Origin: Pseudomonas sp. Fl4BN1
GTDB taxonomy: Bacteria; Pseudomonadota; Gammaproteobacteria; Pseudomonadales; Pseudomonadaceae
Direction of reading: 5' to 3'
Assembly: GCF_009908285.1 (NCBI RefSeq)
Contig: NZ_JAAARM010000004.1
Coordinates: 248,001-312,000 of the forward strand
DNA: 64,000 nt
Under the pieces are notes generated by a model. It searched no databases. It worked only from the letters and a program-made list of their open reading frames with translations, and was not told the origin of the DNA. The position numbers were made by a program, and so were the translations under genes. Positions 36,720-46,711 of the stretch are shown here, piece after piece (the stretch's first letter is position 1; each line of letters begins with the position of its first letter).

Positions 36720-37310
36720 ATGAGCACTCAAGCACGCTTCACCCATATGCAGGACGGCACCCCCGAGGACTGGGCGATCATCGCCGCGGACTTCAGTGCC
36801 TACGCCAAGCAATTACCCGCACGCATCCTGCTTCACCTGCAACTGCTGAAAGGCGATTTCGGCGGTTTCCCGGTGGATCGCCTGACCCACTCGCTGCAGA
36901 CCGCCAGCCGCGCCTGGCATGATGGGCGCGACGAGGAGTACGTGGTCTGCGCCCTCCTCCACGACATCGGTGACACCCTGGGTTCCTACAATCATCCGGA
37001 CATCGCCGCGGCCATTCTCAAGCCCTTTGTCAGTGCCGAGAACCTGTGGATGGTTGAGAAGCACGGCATATTCCAGGGCTACTACTTCTTTCATCACCTG
37101 GGCATGGACCGCCATCTGCGGGAGCAATTCAAGGATCACCCGCTGTACCAGCGTACCGCCGAGTTCTGCGCCAACTACGACGCAGCGGCCTTCGATCCCG
37201 CCTATGAAAGCCTGCCCCTGAGCTTCTTCGAGCCAATGCTGCAGCGCCTGTTCGCCCAACCTCGGCAATCGCTGTACAAGGCGGCCATGGAACAATCCAG
37301 CCGCGCCTGA
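36720..37310 (+). CDS. HD-domain protein
   Basis: The start MSTQARFTHMQDGTPEDWAI at 36720 gives 196 residues. HD metal-binding features are SLQTASRAWHDGRDEEYVVC and LLHDIGDTLGSYNHPDIAAA (the HD pair), followed by EKHGIFQGYYFFHHLG. Members are metal-dependent phosphohydrolases. This branch looks like the group sharing the QTA..A..DG pattern with gamma-butyrobetaine-linked HD oxygenases, so either activity is possible. It lies 98 bases after the DUF962 gene. Confidence 0.8.
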   Translation: MSTQARFTHMQDGTPEDWAIIAADFSAYAKQLPARILLHLQLLKGDFGGFPVDRLTHSLQTASRAWHDGRDEEYVVCALLHDIGDTLGSYNHPDIAAAILKPFVSAENLWMVEKHGIFQGYYFFHHLGMDRHLREQFKDHPLYQRTAEFCANYDAAAFDPAYESLPLSFFEPMLQRLFAQPRQSLYKAAMEQSSRA

Positions 37311-37330
37311 GGCGTGATCATCGACGCGGT

Positions 37331-38152
37331 TCAGGCCGGCTCCGCCATCTTCACTTGCTCGGCCTTGAGCTGGGCTTCTCGGGCCTGCGCCTCGGCCAGG
37401 CGGTAGAGCTCGATAGTGCCGTCCCAGTGTTCGATCAAGGCTGTGCAGGACTCCACCCAATCACCGCAATTGAGGTAGTCCACCTCGCCGACTTTGCGGA
37501 TCTCGGCATGGTGAATATGCCCGCACACCACCCCGTGCAACTCGCGCTTGACGCACTCATGGGCGATGGCCTCCTCAAAATCGCTGATAAAGCTCACGGC
37601 GGTCTTCACCTTGTGCTTGAGGTAGGCCGACAACGACCAGTAACCGTAGCCGTAGCGCGCCCGCCAGTGGTTGAGCCAGCGATTGAGGGTCAGGGTGAAC
37701 TCATAGGCCGAGTCGCCGAGGAAGGCCAGCCAGCGATGATAACGGGTGATGACGTCGAACTGATCGCCATGGATCACCAGCAGATGGCGCCCGTCTGCGG
37801 TGACGTGCACCGCCTCGTCCACCAACTGGATATTGCCCAGGATAAGCTTGGAATAACGGCGCAGGAACTCATCATGGTTACCGGTGACGTAAATCACCTC
37901 GGTACCGCGCTTGCTCATGGTCAGCAAGCGGCGGATCACATTGGTATGGGCTTGAGGCCAGTACATGCCTCCGCGCAGCTTCCAGCCATCGATGATGTCG
38001 CCCACCAGGTAAATGCGATCGGCGTGATACCCCTTGAGAAACCGTGCAAGGTGCTCCGCCTGGCAATCCCGGGTGCCCAGGTGCACATCTGAAATCCATA
38101 AGGTCCGTACCCGTTGCTTGCGGCTGGGTCTGGCAAGTTCGGCATGAGTCAT
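37331..38152 (-). CDS. UDP-2,3-diacylglucosamine diphosphatase-like metallophosphoesterase
   Basis: The start MTHAELARPSRKQRVRTLWI at 38152 gives 273 residues. Phosphoesterase blocks SDVHLG, GDIIDGW, TGNHDEF, VIHGDQFD and CGHIHHAE form a complete two-metal site. The LpxH/YbbF family removes UMP in lipid A synthesis. This protein is of the longer, second type found in pseudomonads beside a true LpxH, so its substrate may differ. It ends convergently with the HD gene. Confidence 0.82.
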   Translation of the reverse strand: MTHAELARPSRKQRVRTLWISDVHLGTRDCQAEHLARFLKGYHADRIYLVGDIIDGWKLRGGMYWPQAHTNVIRRLLTMSKRGTEVIYVTGNHDEFLRRYSKLILGNIQLVDEAVHVTADGRHLLVIHGDQFDVITRYHRWLAFLGDSAYEFTLTLNRWLNHWRARYGYGYWSLSAYLKHKVKTAVSFISDFEEAIAHECVKRELHGVVCGHIHHAEIRKVGEVDYLNCGDWVESCTALIEHWDGTIELYRLAEAQAREAQLKAEQVKMAEPA

Positions 38153-38284
38153 GGACGCTCTCCGGGATTTTTTGCGAGCTTGCGCCCCAGCGATTAATAG
38201 CCCATGACAAAAATGCGGCAGAGCGATGACAGCGCGAATCGCCCGACCGCCGGTGTAGAATGCCGGTCTGCCAAGGAGACCGTG

Positions 38285-39100
38285 ATGGGTTCTATCCTCA
38301 CCCTGCGCCACTACAGCCACGACCTGATCGCCCACAGCCATGAACACCCGCAATTGGTGTTCGGCCTCTCGGGCCAGCTCGACTTCGAAGTCGAAGGCCA
38401 GGGCAGCCAGGTGCAGCAGCAGAGCTTCGTGGTAGTGCCGGCCGGTGCCCGGCATGTCTGCGGCAGCCCCAGGGGCAGTCATTGCCTGGTGCTGGACGTG
38501 CCCGGCGAACACTGGCTGAAGCAGTCCCTGGGGGAACATGCCGAAGCCAGTCGACGCCTGCTCGACAGCCCCCTGCGCCGGGCCCTGGAGCCAAGCCAGA
38601 GCCGTCTGGTCAACTGGCTGGCAGACAGTCCCGTGGACGACCCATTGATTGCCCAACAAGGGGCCGTACTGCTGTTGGCCAGTCTCAATCATTCGGCGTG
38701 CAGCCACCCCGGCGAACGTCGACTGCCCTACGCCGCCCTGAAGGCCTATATCGATCGCCACGCCGCCCACCCATTGCAAGTGGCCGACCTGGCACGGATT
38801 GCCGATATTTCCGCTGCTCGCCTGCACGCACGGTTCATTGCCGAATACGGGCGCACACCCATGGATTATGTTCGTCACCGACGCCTGGAGATGGCCTTGG
38901 AACTCTTGCGCGGTTCAACACTGCCCATTGGCGAAGTCGCTAGCCGCGTGGGTTACAACTCTCAAAGTGCGTTTGCCGCGGCAATACTGCGTGAGTTCGG
39001 CCATTCGCCGCGCCAGCTCAGGCAGAAGGCGAACGCTAATCTCTCGACAAAAAACGCCAGGATCGCGACAGACGACGCTGCCGGCTCGCTCGTAGACTAA
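38285..39100 (+). CDS. AraC-family regulator with cupin sensor domain
   Basis: The 271-residue protein MGSILTLRHYSHDLIAHSHE has an N-terminal cupin-like domain (HSHEHPQLVFGLSGQLDFEV) and a C-terminal AraC helix-turn-helix (LARIADISAARLHARFIAEY and VASRVGYNSQSAFAAAILRE). A drug/metabolite exporter gene follows on the same strand 51 bases later and is the probable target. The start has AAGGAGACC upstream. Confidence 0.88.
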   Translation: MGSILTLRHYSHDLIAHSHEHPQLVFGLSGQLDFEVEGQGSQVQQQSFVVVPAGARHVCGSPRGSHCLVLDVPGEHWLKQSLGEHAEASRRLLDSPLRRALEPSQSRLVNWLADSPVDDPLIAQQGAVLLLASLNHSACSHPGERRLPYAALKAYIDRHAAHPLQVADLARIADISAARLHARFIAEYGRTPMDYVRHRRLEMALELLRGSTLPIGEVASRVGYNSQSAFAAAILREFGHSPRQLRQKANANLSTKNARIATDDAAGSLVD

Positions 39101-39151
39101 TACCTTTACCGTCTCGAGCCATCACTGGCCGTCTTGTTGTTAAGGATAAAA

Positions 39152-40045
39152 ATGACTCCGCGTACCGCCCTTGGCGCGCTGCATATCGGCGCCCTGATGT
39201 TCGGCCTGACTGGCGTGTTCGGTAAGCTGGCCGCCGCCTCGCCCGCCGTTATCGTGTTCGGTCGCGCCGCCTTTGCCGTACTTGCCCTGGGCTTCTTCGC
39301 CCGTCTGGCGAGCAACACGCCCTGGAAGAAACTGGCCACCGGTGACTGGCAGCGCCTGCTGCTCAGCGGCCTGCTCCTGGCCGGTCACTGGGTGAGTTTT
39401 TTCATCGCCGTGAAAGTTGCCGGAGTAGCTATCGCCACCTTGGGTTTTGCCAGCTTCCCGGCCTTCACGGTGATTCTCGAAGGGTTGATCTTCCGCGAGC
39501 GGATTCGTTTCAACGAGCTGCTACTGGTGGTCCTGGTGAGTATCGGACTGGTATTGGTCACCCCGGACTTCGATCTGGCCAGCCAGGCCACCACCGGCCT
39601 GCTGTGGGCCGTGGGCTCAGGCCTGCTGTTCGCCTTGCTGTCATTGAACAATCGCGCCAGTTCCGGACGGATTCCAGCGGTGCAGGCCGCCTTCTGCCAG
39701 AACGTCGTGGTAGCCCTGTGCCTGTTGCCAGTGGCGGCGCCAGAGCTTGGGCAGGTGCGGGCCATGGACTGGCTGTGGATCAGCCTGCTGGGGATTTTCT
39801 GCACCGGCCTGGCCCATAGCCTGTTCGTCGCCAGCCTGGCGGTGATCAAGGCACGCACCGCCGCGGTGGTCTTTGCCCTGGAACCGGTCTACGGGATTAC
39901 CGTGGCCTGGCTGCTGTTCGGCGAAAATCCGACCCTGCGCATGTTGCTGGGTGGAGCGCTGATCATTGTCGCGATCGTGGTATCGAGCCGACTGTCCGTG
40001 GGCTCAGGCAACAAGACGGCCAGCGTACAGGCCGAGACTCACTGA
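39152..40045 (+). CDS. EamA/DMT-family transporter
   Basis: The 297-residue inner-membrane protein has ten hydrophobic helices in two EamA repeats (MTPRTALGALHIGALMFGLT, and LLWAVGSGLLFALLSLNNRA opening the second half). The start at 39152 has TAAGGAT upstream. The family exports amino acids or other metabolites. The substrate is unknown. It is probably controlled by the AraC regulator upstream. Its stop overlaps the convergent Rdx-family stop. Confidence 0.88.
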   Translation: MTPRTALGALHIGALMFGLTGVFGKLAAASPAVIVFGRAAFAVLALGFFARLASNTPWKKLATGDWQRLLLSGLLLAGHWVSFFIAVKVAGVAIATLGFASFPAFTVILEGLIFRERIRFNELLLVVLVSIGLVLVTPDFDLASQATTGLLWAVGSGLLFALLSLNNRASSGRIPAVQAAFCQNVVVALCLLPVAAPELGQVRAMDWLWISLLGIFCTGLAHSLFVASLAVIKARTAAVVFALEPVYGITVAWLLFGENPTLRMLLGGALIIVAIVVSSRLSVGSGNKTASVQAETH

Positions 40046-40326
40046 CTCCGGTCGTTGTGACCGAGGTCTCGCTCTGGGTCGATCTGGTCGCGAACCCGCT
40101 GCTTCAGGACCTTGGCCTCGGGAAAACCGCCGTCGGCCTTGCGTTCCCAGATCTGGACCCCGTTGCAGGTGATGCGAAAGGTGCCACCGGTAGCGGGCTC
40201 CAGGGATACCTTGCCAAGGTCATCGCTGAAGGTGCTCAACAGCTCCTGGGCCAACCAGGCCGCCCGCAGCAGCCACTGGCATTGAGTGCAATAGGTGATG
40301 ACCACTTCGGGTTTACGTTCAGTCAT
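40039..40326 (-). CDS. SelT/SelW/SelH (Rdx) family thioredoxin-like protein
   Basis: The 95-residue protein MTERKPEVVITYCTQCQWLL has the redox CxxC (Cys13, Cys16) at the place of the selenocysteine motif in eukaryotic SelW, and the family ending TGGTFRITCNGVQIWERKAD, then GGFPEAKVLKQRVRDQI. It is a small cytoplasmic oxidoreductase of unknown partner. It overlaps the end of the DMT gene by 7 bases and is divergent from plpD. Confidence 0.93.
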   Translation of the reverse strand: MTERKPEVVITYCTQCQWLLRAAWLAQELLSTFSDDLGKVSLEPATGGTFRITCNGVQIWERKADGGFPEAKVLKQRVRDQIDPERDLGHNDRSQ

Positions 40327-40395
40327 GGTACATGCCGACTCCTGAGTTCAAGGGCGTCGCTATAATAGCCGGCTTTATCGCCCGCCCCGAGAACC

Positions 40396-42588
40396 ATGAT
40401 GCGCCGCCTGCTGTCCTGCCTGTTGCTCTGCCTGCTGCCTCTGATCGCTCAATCCGCAGAAACTCCACGACCGAAAATCGGCCTGGTGCTGTCGGGCGGT
40501 GCTGCCCGCGGCCTGGCGCATGTCGGTGTGCTCAAGGCCCTGGAAGAACAAGGCATCCGCATTGATGCGATTGCTGGCACCAGCATGGGCGCGGTGATTG
40601 GCGGGCTCTACGCCTCTGGCTACAGCATCGACGAGTTGGAAAAACTCGCCCTGGACATCGACTGGAGGCAGGCGCTATCCGACGCACCGCCTCGGGAAGA
40701 TGTGCCCTTTCGACGCAAGCAGGATGATCGGGATTTTCTGGTCAAACAGAAGCTCAGCTTCCGTGACGATGGCAGCCTGGGCCTGCCCCTGGGGGTGATC
40801 CAGGGCCAGAACCTGGCACTGCTGCTGGAGAGCAAGCTCGCCCACGCCAGCGATACCCGGGATTTCGACAAGCTGCCGATTCCTTTTCGGGCCGTGGCCA
40901 CCGACATCGCCAGCGGTGAAAAAGTAGTGTTTCGCAAGGGCCATCTGCCCCGGGTGATCCGCGCCAGCATGTCGATTCCTGCCGTATTTGCTCCGGTGGA
41001 GCTGGACGGCCGGCTGCTGGTGGATGGCGGCATGACCGACAACATTCCTCTGGACGTGGCCCGGGACATGGGCGTCGACATTGCCATCGTGGTGGATATC
41101 GGCACCCCACTGCGCTCGCGCAAACAATTGAACACCGTCGTCGACGTGCTGAATCAGTCGATCACCCTGATGACCCGGCGCAACTCAGAAGAGCAGTTGG
41201 CAGCACTGCACAAGGACGACGTGCTGGTCCAGCCGTCGCTATCGAGTTTCGGCGTCACCGACTTTGGCCGTGCCCAGGAGATAATCGATGCGGGCTATCG
41301 CGCCACACGCCTGCTCGATGCGCGCCTGGCACGCCTGCGTCCGGCCCATCCGCTGGACGCCGGACTGAGTGCCGCGCGCCAACCCAGCCAGCGCACGCCG
41401 ATCATCAGCGCAATCAAGGTGGAGAACGACTCCAAGGTCAGTGATGACGTGATCCGCTACTACATTCGCCAGCGCATTGGCGAGCCCCTGGACCTCGGTC
41501 GCCTGGAAACCGACATGGGCACGCTGTACGGTCTGGATTTCTTCGAGCAGGTGCAGTATCGCGTCAGCCATAAAGGCCAGGACAACACCCTGGTAATCAG
41601 CGCACGGGGCAAACGCAGCGGCACTGACTACCTGCGCCTGGGCCTGAACCTGTCCGATGACATGCGTGGCGACAGTGCTTTCAATATCGGCGCCAGCTAC
41701 CGCATGAACGGCATCAACAGCCTCGGCGCGGAGTGGCTGACGCGGATGCAGATCGGTGACCGACAGGAGCTCTACAGCGAGTTCTACCAGCCATTGGATG
41801 CCGGCTCGCGCTACTTCATCGCGCCATTTATCGCGGCCGAGGCGCAGAATGTCGAGGCGGTGCTGGATAACGATCCGATCGCCGAGTACCGCGTGGAACG
41901 CTACGGCTTCGGCCTCAACCTGGGCCGGCAGATCGGCAACAGCGGTGAAGTGCGCCTCGGCGTCGGCGAAGCCTGGGGCAAAGCCGATGTGCGTATCGGC
42001 GACCACAGCCTGCCCAGTGAGAACTTCAACGAAGGTTACTACCAGTTGCAGTACTCCTTCGACTCCCTGGACAACGTCTACTTCCCCCACTCCGGCGAAG
42101 ACATCGGCCTGACCCTGCGCCAGTTCGAACCGAGCATGGGTTCGGACAAGCGCTACCGGCAGTGGGAGTTCAAGCTGGACAAGGCACTGAGCAGCGGCCC
42201 CAGCACCTTTGTCTTGGGCGGGCGTTATGGGCGGACCCTGGACAATGCCGAAGTGGTCACCTCCAGTTTCCTGCTAGGCGGCGCCCGACAACTGTCCGGT
42301 TTCCGTCAGGATGCGCTGTCCGGGCAAAACATCAGCCTGGCCCGCGCCGTGTATTTCCGTCGACTGACGCCTCGCGCCTATCTGCCGCTGGATTTCCCGC
42401 TGTATCTGGGTGGATCACTGGAACGTGGGCGGGCATGGAACAACGATAATGCCTTTGACAGCGGCTATATCAACGCGGCGAGTATTTTCCTCGGCTTCGA
42501 CACGCCGCTGGGGCCGTTGAACTTCAGCTACGGCTTCAACGACGACAACCAGAAAGCCTTGTCGCTGAACCTCGGCCAGACCTTCTGA
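40396..42588 (+). CDS. plpD: Patatin-like phospholipase autotransporter PlpD (type Vd)
   Basis: The 730-residue protein has a signal peptide (MMRRLLSCLLLCLLPLIAQS|AE), then a patatin domain with oxyanion loop SGGAARGLAHVG, Ser63 in GTSMG and Asp210 in VDGGMTDN, the catalytic dyad. A POTRA domain (about 340-420, ISAIKVENDSKVSDDVIRYY) and a C-terminal beta barrel ending SYGFNDDNQKALSLNLGQTF follow. This is the full plan of P. aeruginosa PlpD, a secreted phospholipase A1 of class Vd. It is monocistronic. Confidence 0.95.
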   Translation: MMRRLLSCLLLCLLPLIAQSAETPRPKIGLVLSGGAARGLAHVGVLKALEEQGIRIDAIAGTSMGAVIGGLYASGYSIDELEKLALDIDWRQALSDAPPREDVPFRRKQDDRDFLVKQKLSFRDDGSLGLPLGVIQGQNLALLLESKLAHASDTRDFDKLPIPFRAVATDIASGEKVVFRKGHLPRVIRASMSIPAVFAPVELDGRLLVDGGMTDNIPLDVARDMGVDIAIVVDIGTPLRSRKQLNTVVDVLNQSITLMTRRNSEEQLAALHKDDVLVQPSLSSFGVTDFGRAQEIIDAGYRATRLLDARLARLRPAHPLDAGLSAARQPSQRTPIISAIKVENDSKVSDDVIRYYIRQRIGEPLDLGRLETDMGTLYGLDFFEQVQYRVSHKGQDNTLVISARGKRSGTDYLRLGLNLSDDMRGDSAFNIGASYRMNGINSLGAEWLTRMQIGDRQELYSEFYQPLDAGSRYFIAPFIAAEAQNVEAVLDNDPIAEYRVERYGFGLNLGRQIGNSGEVRLGVGEAWGKADVRIGDHSLPSENFNEGYYQLQYSFDSLDNVYFPHSGEDIGLTLRQFEPSMGSDKRYRQWEFKLDKALSSGPSTFVLGGRYGRTLDNAEVVTSSFLLGGARQLSGFRQDALSGQNISLARAVYFRRLTPRAYLPLDFPLYLGGSLERGRAWNNDNAFDSGYINAASIFLGFDTPLGPLNFSYGFNDDNQKALSLNLGQTF

Positions 42589-42673
42589 TCAAAGCGCACA
42601 GCGCAATCCGCATCGGAGCCAGGGGAACGGGAGAACAGGACGAACCGGGGTCAGGCAACCCCGGCTGATGGCT

Positions 42674-43108
42674 TCAGGACTTTTCCAGGTTATCCAGGAT
42701 GCGCCCGTGAACACGCATGCAAACCCGCAGGTCTTCTTCGTCGACGCCAATGAACAGCTCGTGGCGCAAGGCGGTGGCAATGGTCTCGATCTGCTCGATC
42801 AATGGTCGAGCGGAGGGACAGAGAACGATCTTCTTCGCCCGGCGATCTTCTAACACCGATTGGCGCTGGACCAGCCCCTGGGTTTCCAGGCTATCCAGCA
42901 AGCGGGCCAGGGTCGGGCCTTCTACACCGACGCTTTGCGCCAGCTCGCGCTGGGTCGGCGCCTCTTCGAAACGGGCCAGGTGCAGCAGCACCAGCCAGCG
43001 GGCCTGGGACAGGCCGAGTCCGGCCAGGCGGCGGTCCAGTTCGGCACGCCAGCCGCGGGACATATGCGCCAGCTGCATACCAAAACGGTGTTCATCGGTT
43101 AACGGCAT
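42674..43108 (-). CDS. MarR/SlyA-family transcriptional regulator
   Basis: The 144-residue winged-helix repressor MPLTDEHRFGMQLAHMSRGW has the recognition region TQRELAQSVGVEGPTLARLL, and the wing QSVLEDRRAKKIVLCPSARP carries the conserved DRR. Such proteins respond to phenolics or oxidants. No obvious target is adjacent. It may control recQ or itself only. Confidence 0.9.
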   Translation of the reverse strand: MPLTDEHRFGMQLAHMSRGWRAELDRRLAGLGLSQARWLVLLHLARFEEAPTQRELAQSVGVEGPTLARLLDSLETQGLVQRQSVLEDRRAKKIVLCPSARPLIEQIETIATALRHELFIGVDEEDLRVCMRVHGRILDNLEKS

Positions 43109-43227
43109 AAAACACTCATGATCAGACTGAAAATAAAGAGAACCTAATTATTAGTCAGCTAAGCATGCCCCTTGCTCGGAGGCAAGGCCTGTAAGGGACT
43201 GAATCGTTACAACATTGATTCACCCCC

Positions 43228-45354
43228 TTACATTTCAAACTCCGACTGCAATGCCGCGCGTACGCAGTACAACACCCCTTCAGGCACCCGTCCGGCGAAG
43301 GCCTGGAGAACCTCGGCTACCGGCGGCAACTCACCCTCGCCGTCGAGGAAAGCGTCCTGGATTTCCCCCAGCAGGTCTTCCGGTAAATCCAGTGCCTGCT
43401 CCAGGGACAACTGCTGCTTGCCAATGGCCTCGGCCAGCAGGGTGTAGACGTTCTTTTCCGTGCACTGCAGTTGGCCGGCGATCTGCACCGGGGTCATTCC
43501 GGCACGGGCCAGGGTAATCAACTCGTGGCGAACATCGGCGACCACTTTCGGCGCCTCGCCACCGCCCCCCAGCACGTCGAGGAACGCCGCACCGTAACGC
43601 TCCAGCTTGCGTGCACCGACGCCACTGACCTCGGCCATCTCCGACATAGAGCAAGGCTGGCTGCGAAGCATCTCCAGCAACGTCGAATCGGGGAAAATGA
43701 CATAAGGCGGTACCCCATGCTCTTCCGCCAGTTTGCGCCGCAGGGCTCGCAGCGCCTCCCACTGCTCGCGCTCCTCGCCCCGTACCAGCTGGCTGGCCTG
43801 GCTGGAGCCGCTCTTGGGAGTGCTTTGCGGCTTGAGGTCGCGGCGCAGCTCCAGGGTCACTTCCCCCTTGAGCAGCGGCCGGCAGCTGTCGCTCAGGCGT
43901 AGGCCGCCGTAGCCTTCCAGGTCGATATCCGCCAGCCCACGAGCCACCAACTGTCGGAATAGAGAGCGCCATTCACCTTCACTGCGAGCCTTGCCAACAC
44001 CGAATACCGACAGGTGCTGATGGCCGAAACTGCGAACCTTCTCCGTATCCTTGCCCAGCAGTACATCCACCAGATGACCGACGCCGTAACGCTGGCCCGT
44101 GCGAAAGATCGCCGACAGTGCCTGGCGCGCCGGCTCAGTAGCGTCCCAAGTCTGCACCCCATCGACGCAGTTATCGCAGTGGCCACAAGGTTGCGGCATG
44201 TCTTCATCGAAATAGGCCAGCAGGGTCTGGCGGCGGCAGCGGGTTTCCTCGCACAGCGCCAACATTGCGTCGAGCTTGTGCTGCTCGAGACGCTTGTGGC
44301 GCTCGTCGCCCTCGGAGTTCTGCAGCATCTGCTTGAGCATCAGCACATCCTGCAGCCCATAGGCCATCCAGGCATCCGCCGGCAGGCCATCACGGCCGGC
44401 ACGACCGGTTTCCTGGTAATACGCCTCCAGGGACTTGGGCAAATCCATGTGGGCGACAAAACGCACGTTGGGTTTGTCGATACCCATGCCAAAGGCGATG
44501 GTGGCCACCATGATCAGGCCCTCCTCGTTGAGGAAGCGCTTCTGGTTATGGGCCCGCAGGTCGCTGGGCAGCCCGGCGTGATAAGACAGCGCGGTGAAAC
44601 CCTGCTCACACAGGAAGGCCGTGACTTCATCGACCTTCTTGCGCGACAGGCAATAGACGATCCCGGCATCGCTGCGCCGCTCGTTGAGAAAAACCTGCAA
44701 CTGCTTGCGCGGCTGCTCCTTGGGCACGATGCGGTAGAAGATGTTCGGTCGGTCGAAGCTCGAGAGAAAACGCTCGGCGTCCTGCAGGTGCAGGCGATTG
44801 ACGATCTCTTCGCGGGTGCGCTTGTCGGCGGTGGCAGTCAGGGCAATGCGCGGTACATTCGGGAACATTTCCGCCAGTTGCCCCAACTGCAGGTACTCGG
44901 GACGGAAGTCATGCCCCCACTGGGACACGCAGTGGGCTTCGTCAATGGCGAACAGGGCGATGTCGAGATTCTGCAGGAACGCCAACATACGTGGTTGAAC
45001 CAGGCGCTCAGGCGCCAGGTAAAGCATTTTCACCTCGCCACGACGGATGCGCGCAGCCAGGTCACGCTGCTGCTCGGCGCTCAGGGTAGAGTTCAGGGCA
45101 GCGGCTGCAACCCCCAGCTCCTCCAGCGTTGCAACCTGGTCATCCATCAACGCGATCAGCGGCGACACCACCACCGCAAGACCGTCACGAAGCAAGCCCG
45201 GGACCTGGAAGCACAGCGACTTGCCGCCACCGGTGGGCATCAGTACCAAGGCATCGCCGCCACTGGCCACGCGCTCAATGATCGCACCTTGGCGGCCACG
45301 GAAACTGTCGTAGCCGAAGATGTCCTTGAGGACGCGTTGAGCCTGTTCGAGCAT
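43228..45354 (-). CDS. recQ: ATP-dependent DNA helicase RecQ
   Basis: RecQ unwinds DNA 3'-5' in recombination and replication-fork repair. The start [20 protein letters not shown] at 45354 gives 708 residues. Motif [15 protein letters not shown], motif [22 protein letters not shown], the RecQ zinc site (CRRQTLL...[10 protein letters not shown]), an RQC winged helix and a C-terminal HRDC domain ([20 protein letters not shown]) are all present. An extra tail of about 100 residues follows HRDC. Confidence 0.96.
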   Translation of the reverse strand: MLEQAQRVLKDIFGYDSFRGRQGAIIERVASGGDALVLMPTGGGKSLCFQVPGLLRDGLAVVVSPLIALMDDQVATLEELGVAAAALNSTLSAEQQRDLAARIRRGEVKMLYLAPERLVQPRMLAFLQNLDIALFAIDEAHCVSQWGHDFRPEYLQLGQLAEMFPNVPRIALTATADKRTREEIVNRLHLQDAERFLSSFDRPNIFYRIVPKEQPRKQLQVFLNERRSDAGIVYCLSRKKVDEVTAFLCEQGFTALSYHAGLPSDLRAHNQKRFLNEEGLIMVATIAFGMGIDKPNVRFVAHMDLPKSLEAYYQETGRAGRDGLPADAWMAYGLQDVLMLKQMLQNSEGDERHKRLEQHKLDAMLALCEETRCRRQTLLAYFDEDMPQPCGHCDNCVDGVQTWDATEPARQALSAIFRTGQRYGVGHLVDVLLGKDTEKVRSFGHQHLSVFGVGKARSEGEWRSLFRQLVARGLADIDLEGYGGLRLSDSCRPLLKGEVTLELRRDLKPQSTPKSGSSQASQLVRGEEREQWEALRALRRKLAEEHGVPPYVIFPDSTLLEMLRSQPCSMSEMAEVSGVGARKLERYGAAFLDVLGGGGEAPKVVADVRHELITLARAGMTPVQIAGQLQCTEKNVYTLLAEAIGKQQLSLEQALDLPEDLLGEIQDAFLDGEGELPPVAEVLQAFAGRVPEGVLYCVRAALQSEFEM

Positions 45355-45628
45355 GAAAAACTCCAAAAATCGCTGAAATCCCTGAACGCAGACTGGCCGA
45401 AAAGCCGGCTCGTTTCACCGACATTTGCGTTAGCGGACTTGTCCGGGCTCGCCGCCATGCCTGCAGGGCATCACAAAACGCGCGAGTATACCCGAGCCCT
45501 TCCCGACACAGGGCGCCGACTATGGACCGCCGGTAACCTTTAGAACCGCTCAAATCTGCCCCGCGGCTGGCTTGAGCGCTCAAGAAAGCCTAGAATTCAG
45601 CATCGTTTATTCCCAAGGTAGCCCGTCA

Positions 45629-46216
45629 ATGTCCTTCGCTGAGCAACTAACCCGCCTGCAAGTCTTCCTCGACGCAGATGATCTGCATGACGAGGCGCTG
45701 GACTACGTGGCCGCTCACGGCTACCTGACCGCCCTGTCGATCTGTTCGGAAAGCGTACCCGACCGTGAGTGGATCGATGCGCTGTTCGCCGAAGAGCCTC
45801 ACTACCGCGACGACGCCGAGCGCGAAGTGATCGAATCGACCCTGCTGGCGCTCAAGGCGCACATCGCCCGCCAACTGGCCTCCGACGAAGAGTTCGAGCT
45901 GCCCTGCGACCTCGACTTGGGCGACGTCCCGGACGACTCCGACCTGCGCGGCTGGTGCATCGGTTTCATGGAGGGCGTGTTCCTGCGCGAAGAGGCCTGG
46001 TTCGAAACCGCCGAAGATGAAGTCAGCGAAATGCTCCTGCCGATCATGGTGGGGTCCGGCCTGTTCGATGAACAGCCAGAGTTCTCCGATATCGCCAGCG
46101 ATGCCAACCTGATGGACGACATGATCGTGCAGATTCCAGAAGCACTGACCGCGTTGTACCTGCTGTGCAACGCTCCCGACGAAAAGCCGGCGCTGCTCAA
46201 GCCTCGCCACCACTGA
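45629..46216 (+). CDS. YecA/UPF0149 family protein
   Basis: The 195-residue acidic helical protein MSFAEQLTRLQVFLDADDLH has the family core (HDEALDYVAAHGYLTALSIC and RGWCIGFMEGVFLREEAWFE) and lacks a C-terminal SEC-C zinc finger. The function is unknown. The start at 45629 avoids a divergent upstream tail. It is followed 10 bases later by the YbaN gene and is divergent from recQ. Confidence 0.88.
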   Translation: MSFAEQLTRLQVFLDADDLHDEALDYVAAHGYLTALSICSESVPDREWIDALFAEEPHYRDDAEREVIESTLLALKAHIARQLASDEEFELPCDLDLGDVPDDSDLRGWCIGFMEGVFLREEAWFETAEDEVSEMLLPIMVGSGLFDEQPEFSDIASDANLMDDMIVQIPEALTALYLLCNAPDEKPALLKPRHH

Positions 46217-46226
46217 GTCGCCGCCT

Positions 46227-46622
46227 ATGGCCAAGCCCATAGGCCAACGCCCCCTGCTATTGCGTTACGTTCTACTGGCCTGCGGCTGGCTGAGCGTAGC
46301 GCTGGGGGTACTCGGCATCTTCCTTCCGGTATTGCCCACCACGCCTTTCCTGTTGCTGGCAGCCGCCTGCTTCGCTCGCAGTTCGCCGCGTTTCTATCAC
46401 TGGCTGGTGCAGCACCCGCGCCTGGGTCCCTGGATCCGCGACTATCTCGACGGCAATGGCATTCCGCTCAAGGGCAAAGTGTATGCCATCGGCCTGATGT
46501 GGCTGAGCATCGGTTTCTCCTGCTATCTGGTACCACTGCCCTGGGCACGGGGGTTCATGCTGACCAGTGCCGTGCTGGTGACGGTGTACATCCTGCGGCA
46601 GAAAACCTTGCGGCCTGCTTGA
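46227..46622 (+). CDS. YbaN-family (DUF454) membrane protein
   Basis: The 131-residue inner-membrane protein MAKPIGQRPLLLRYVLLACG has the motif LGIFLPVLPTTPFLLLAAAC and FARSSPRFYHWLVQHPRLGP, diagnostic of DUF454, and four membrane segments. The function is unknown. It lies 10 bases after the YecA gene, probably in the same transcript. Confidence 0.92.
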   Translation: MAKPIGQRPLLLRYVLLACGWLSVALGVLGIFLPVLPTTPFLLLAAACFARSSPRFYHWLVQHPRLGPWIRDYLDGNGIPLKGKVYAIGLMWLSIGFSCYLVPLPWARGFMLTSAVLVTVYILRQKTLRPA

Positions 46623-46711
46623 AGACAAGGTGCGATAGCGGAAACTCATAGCCGCTGCGCACCCCATCACAGTCTGCGGCAACGGCTACAGATTGCGGGA
46701 CAGGATCTGGA

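Noticed and set aside
37331..38878. Longer start for the LpxH-like gene
   Set aside because: The added residues are antisense to the AraC gene and lack protein character; ATG 38152 is family-like.
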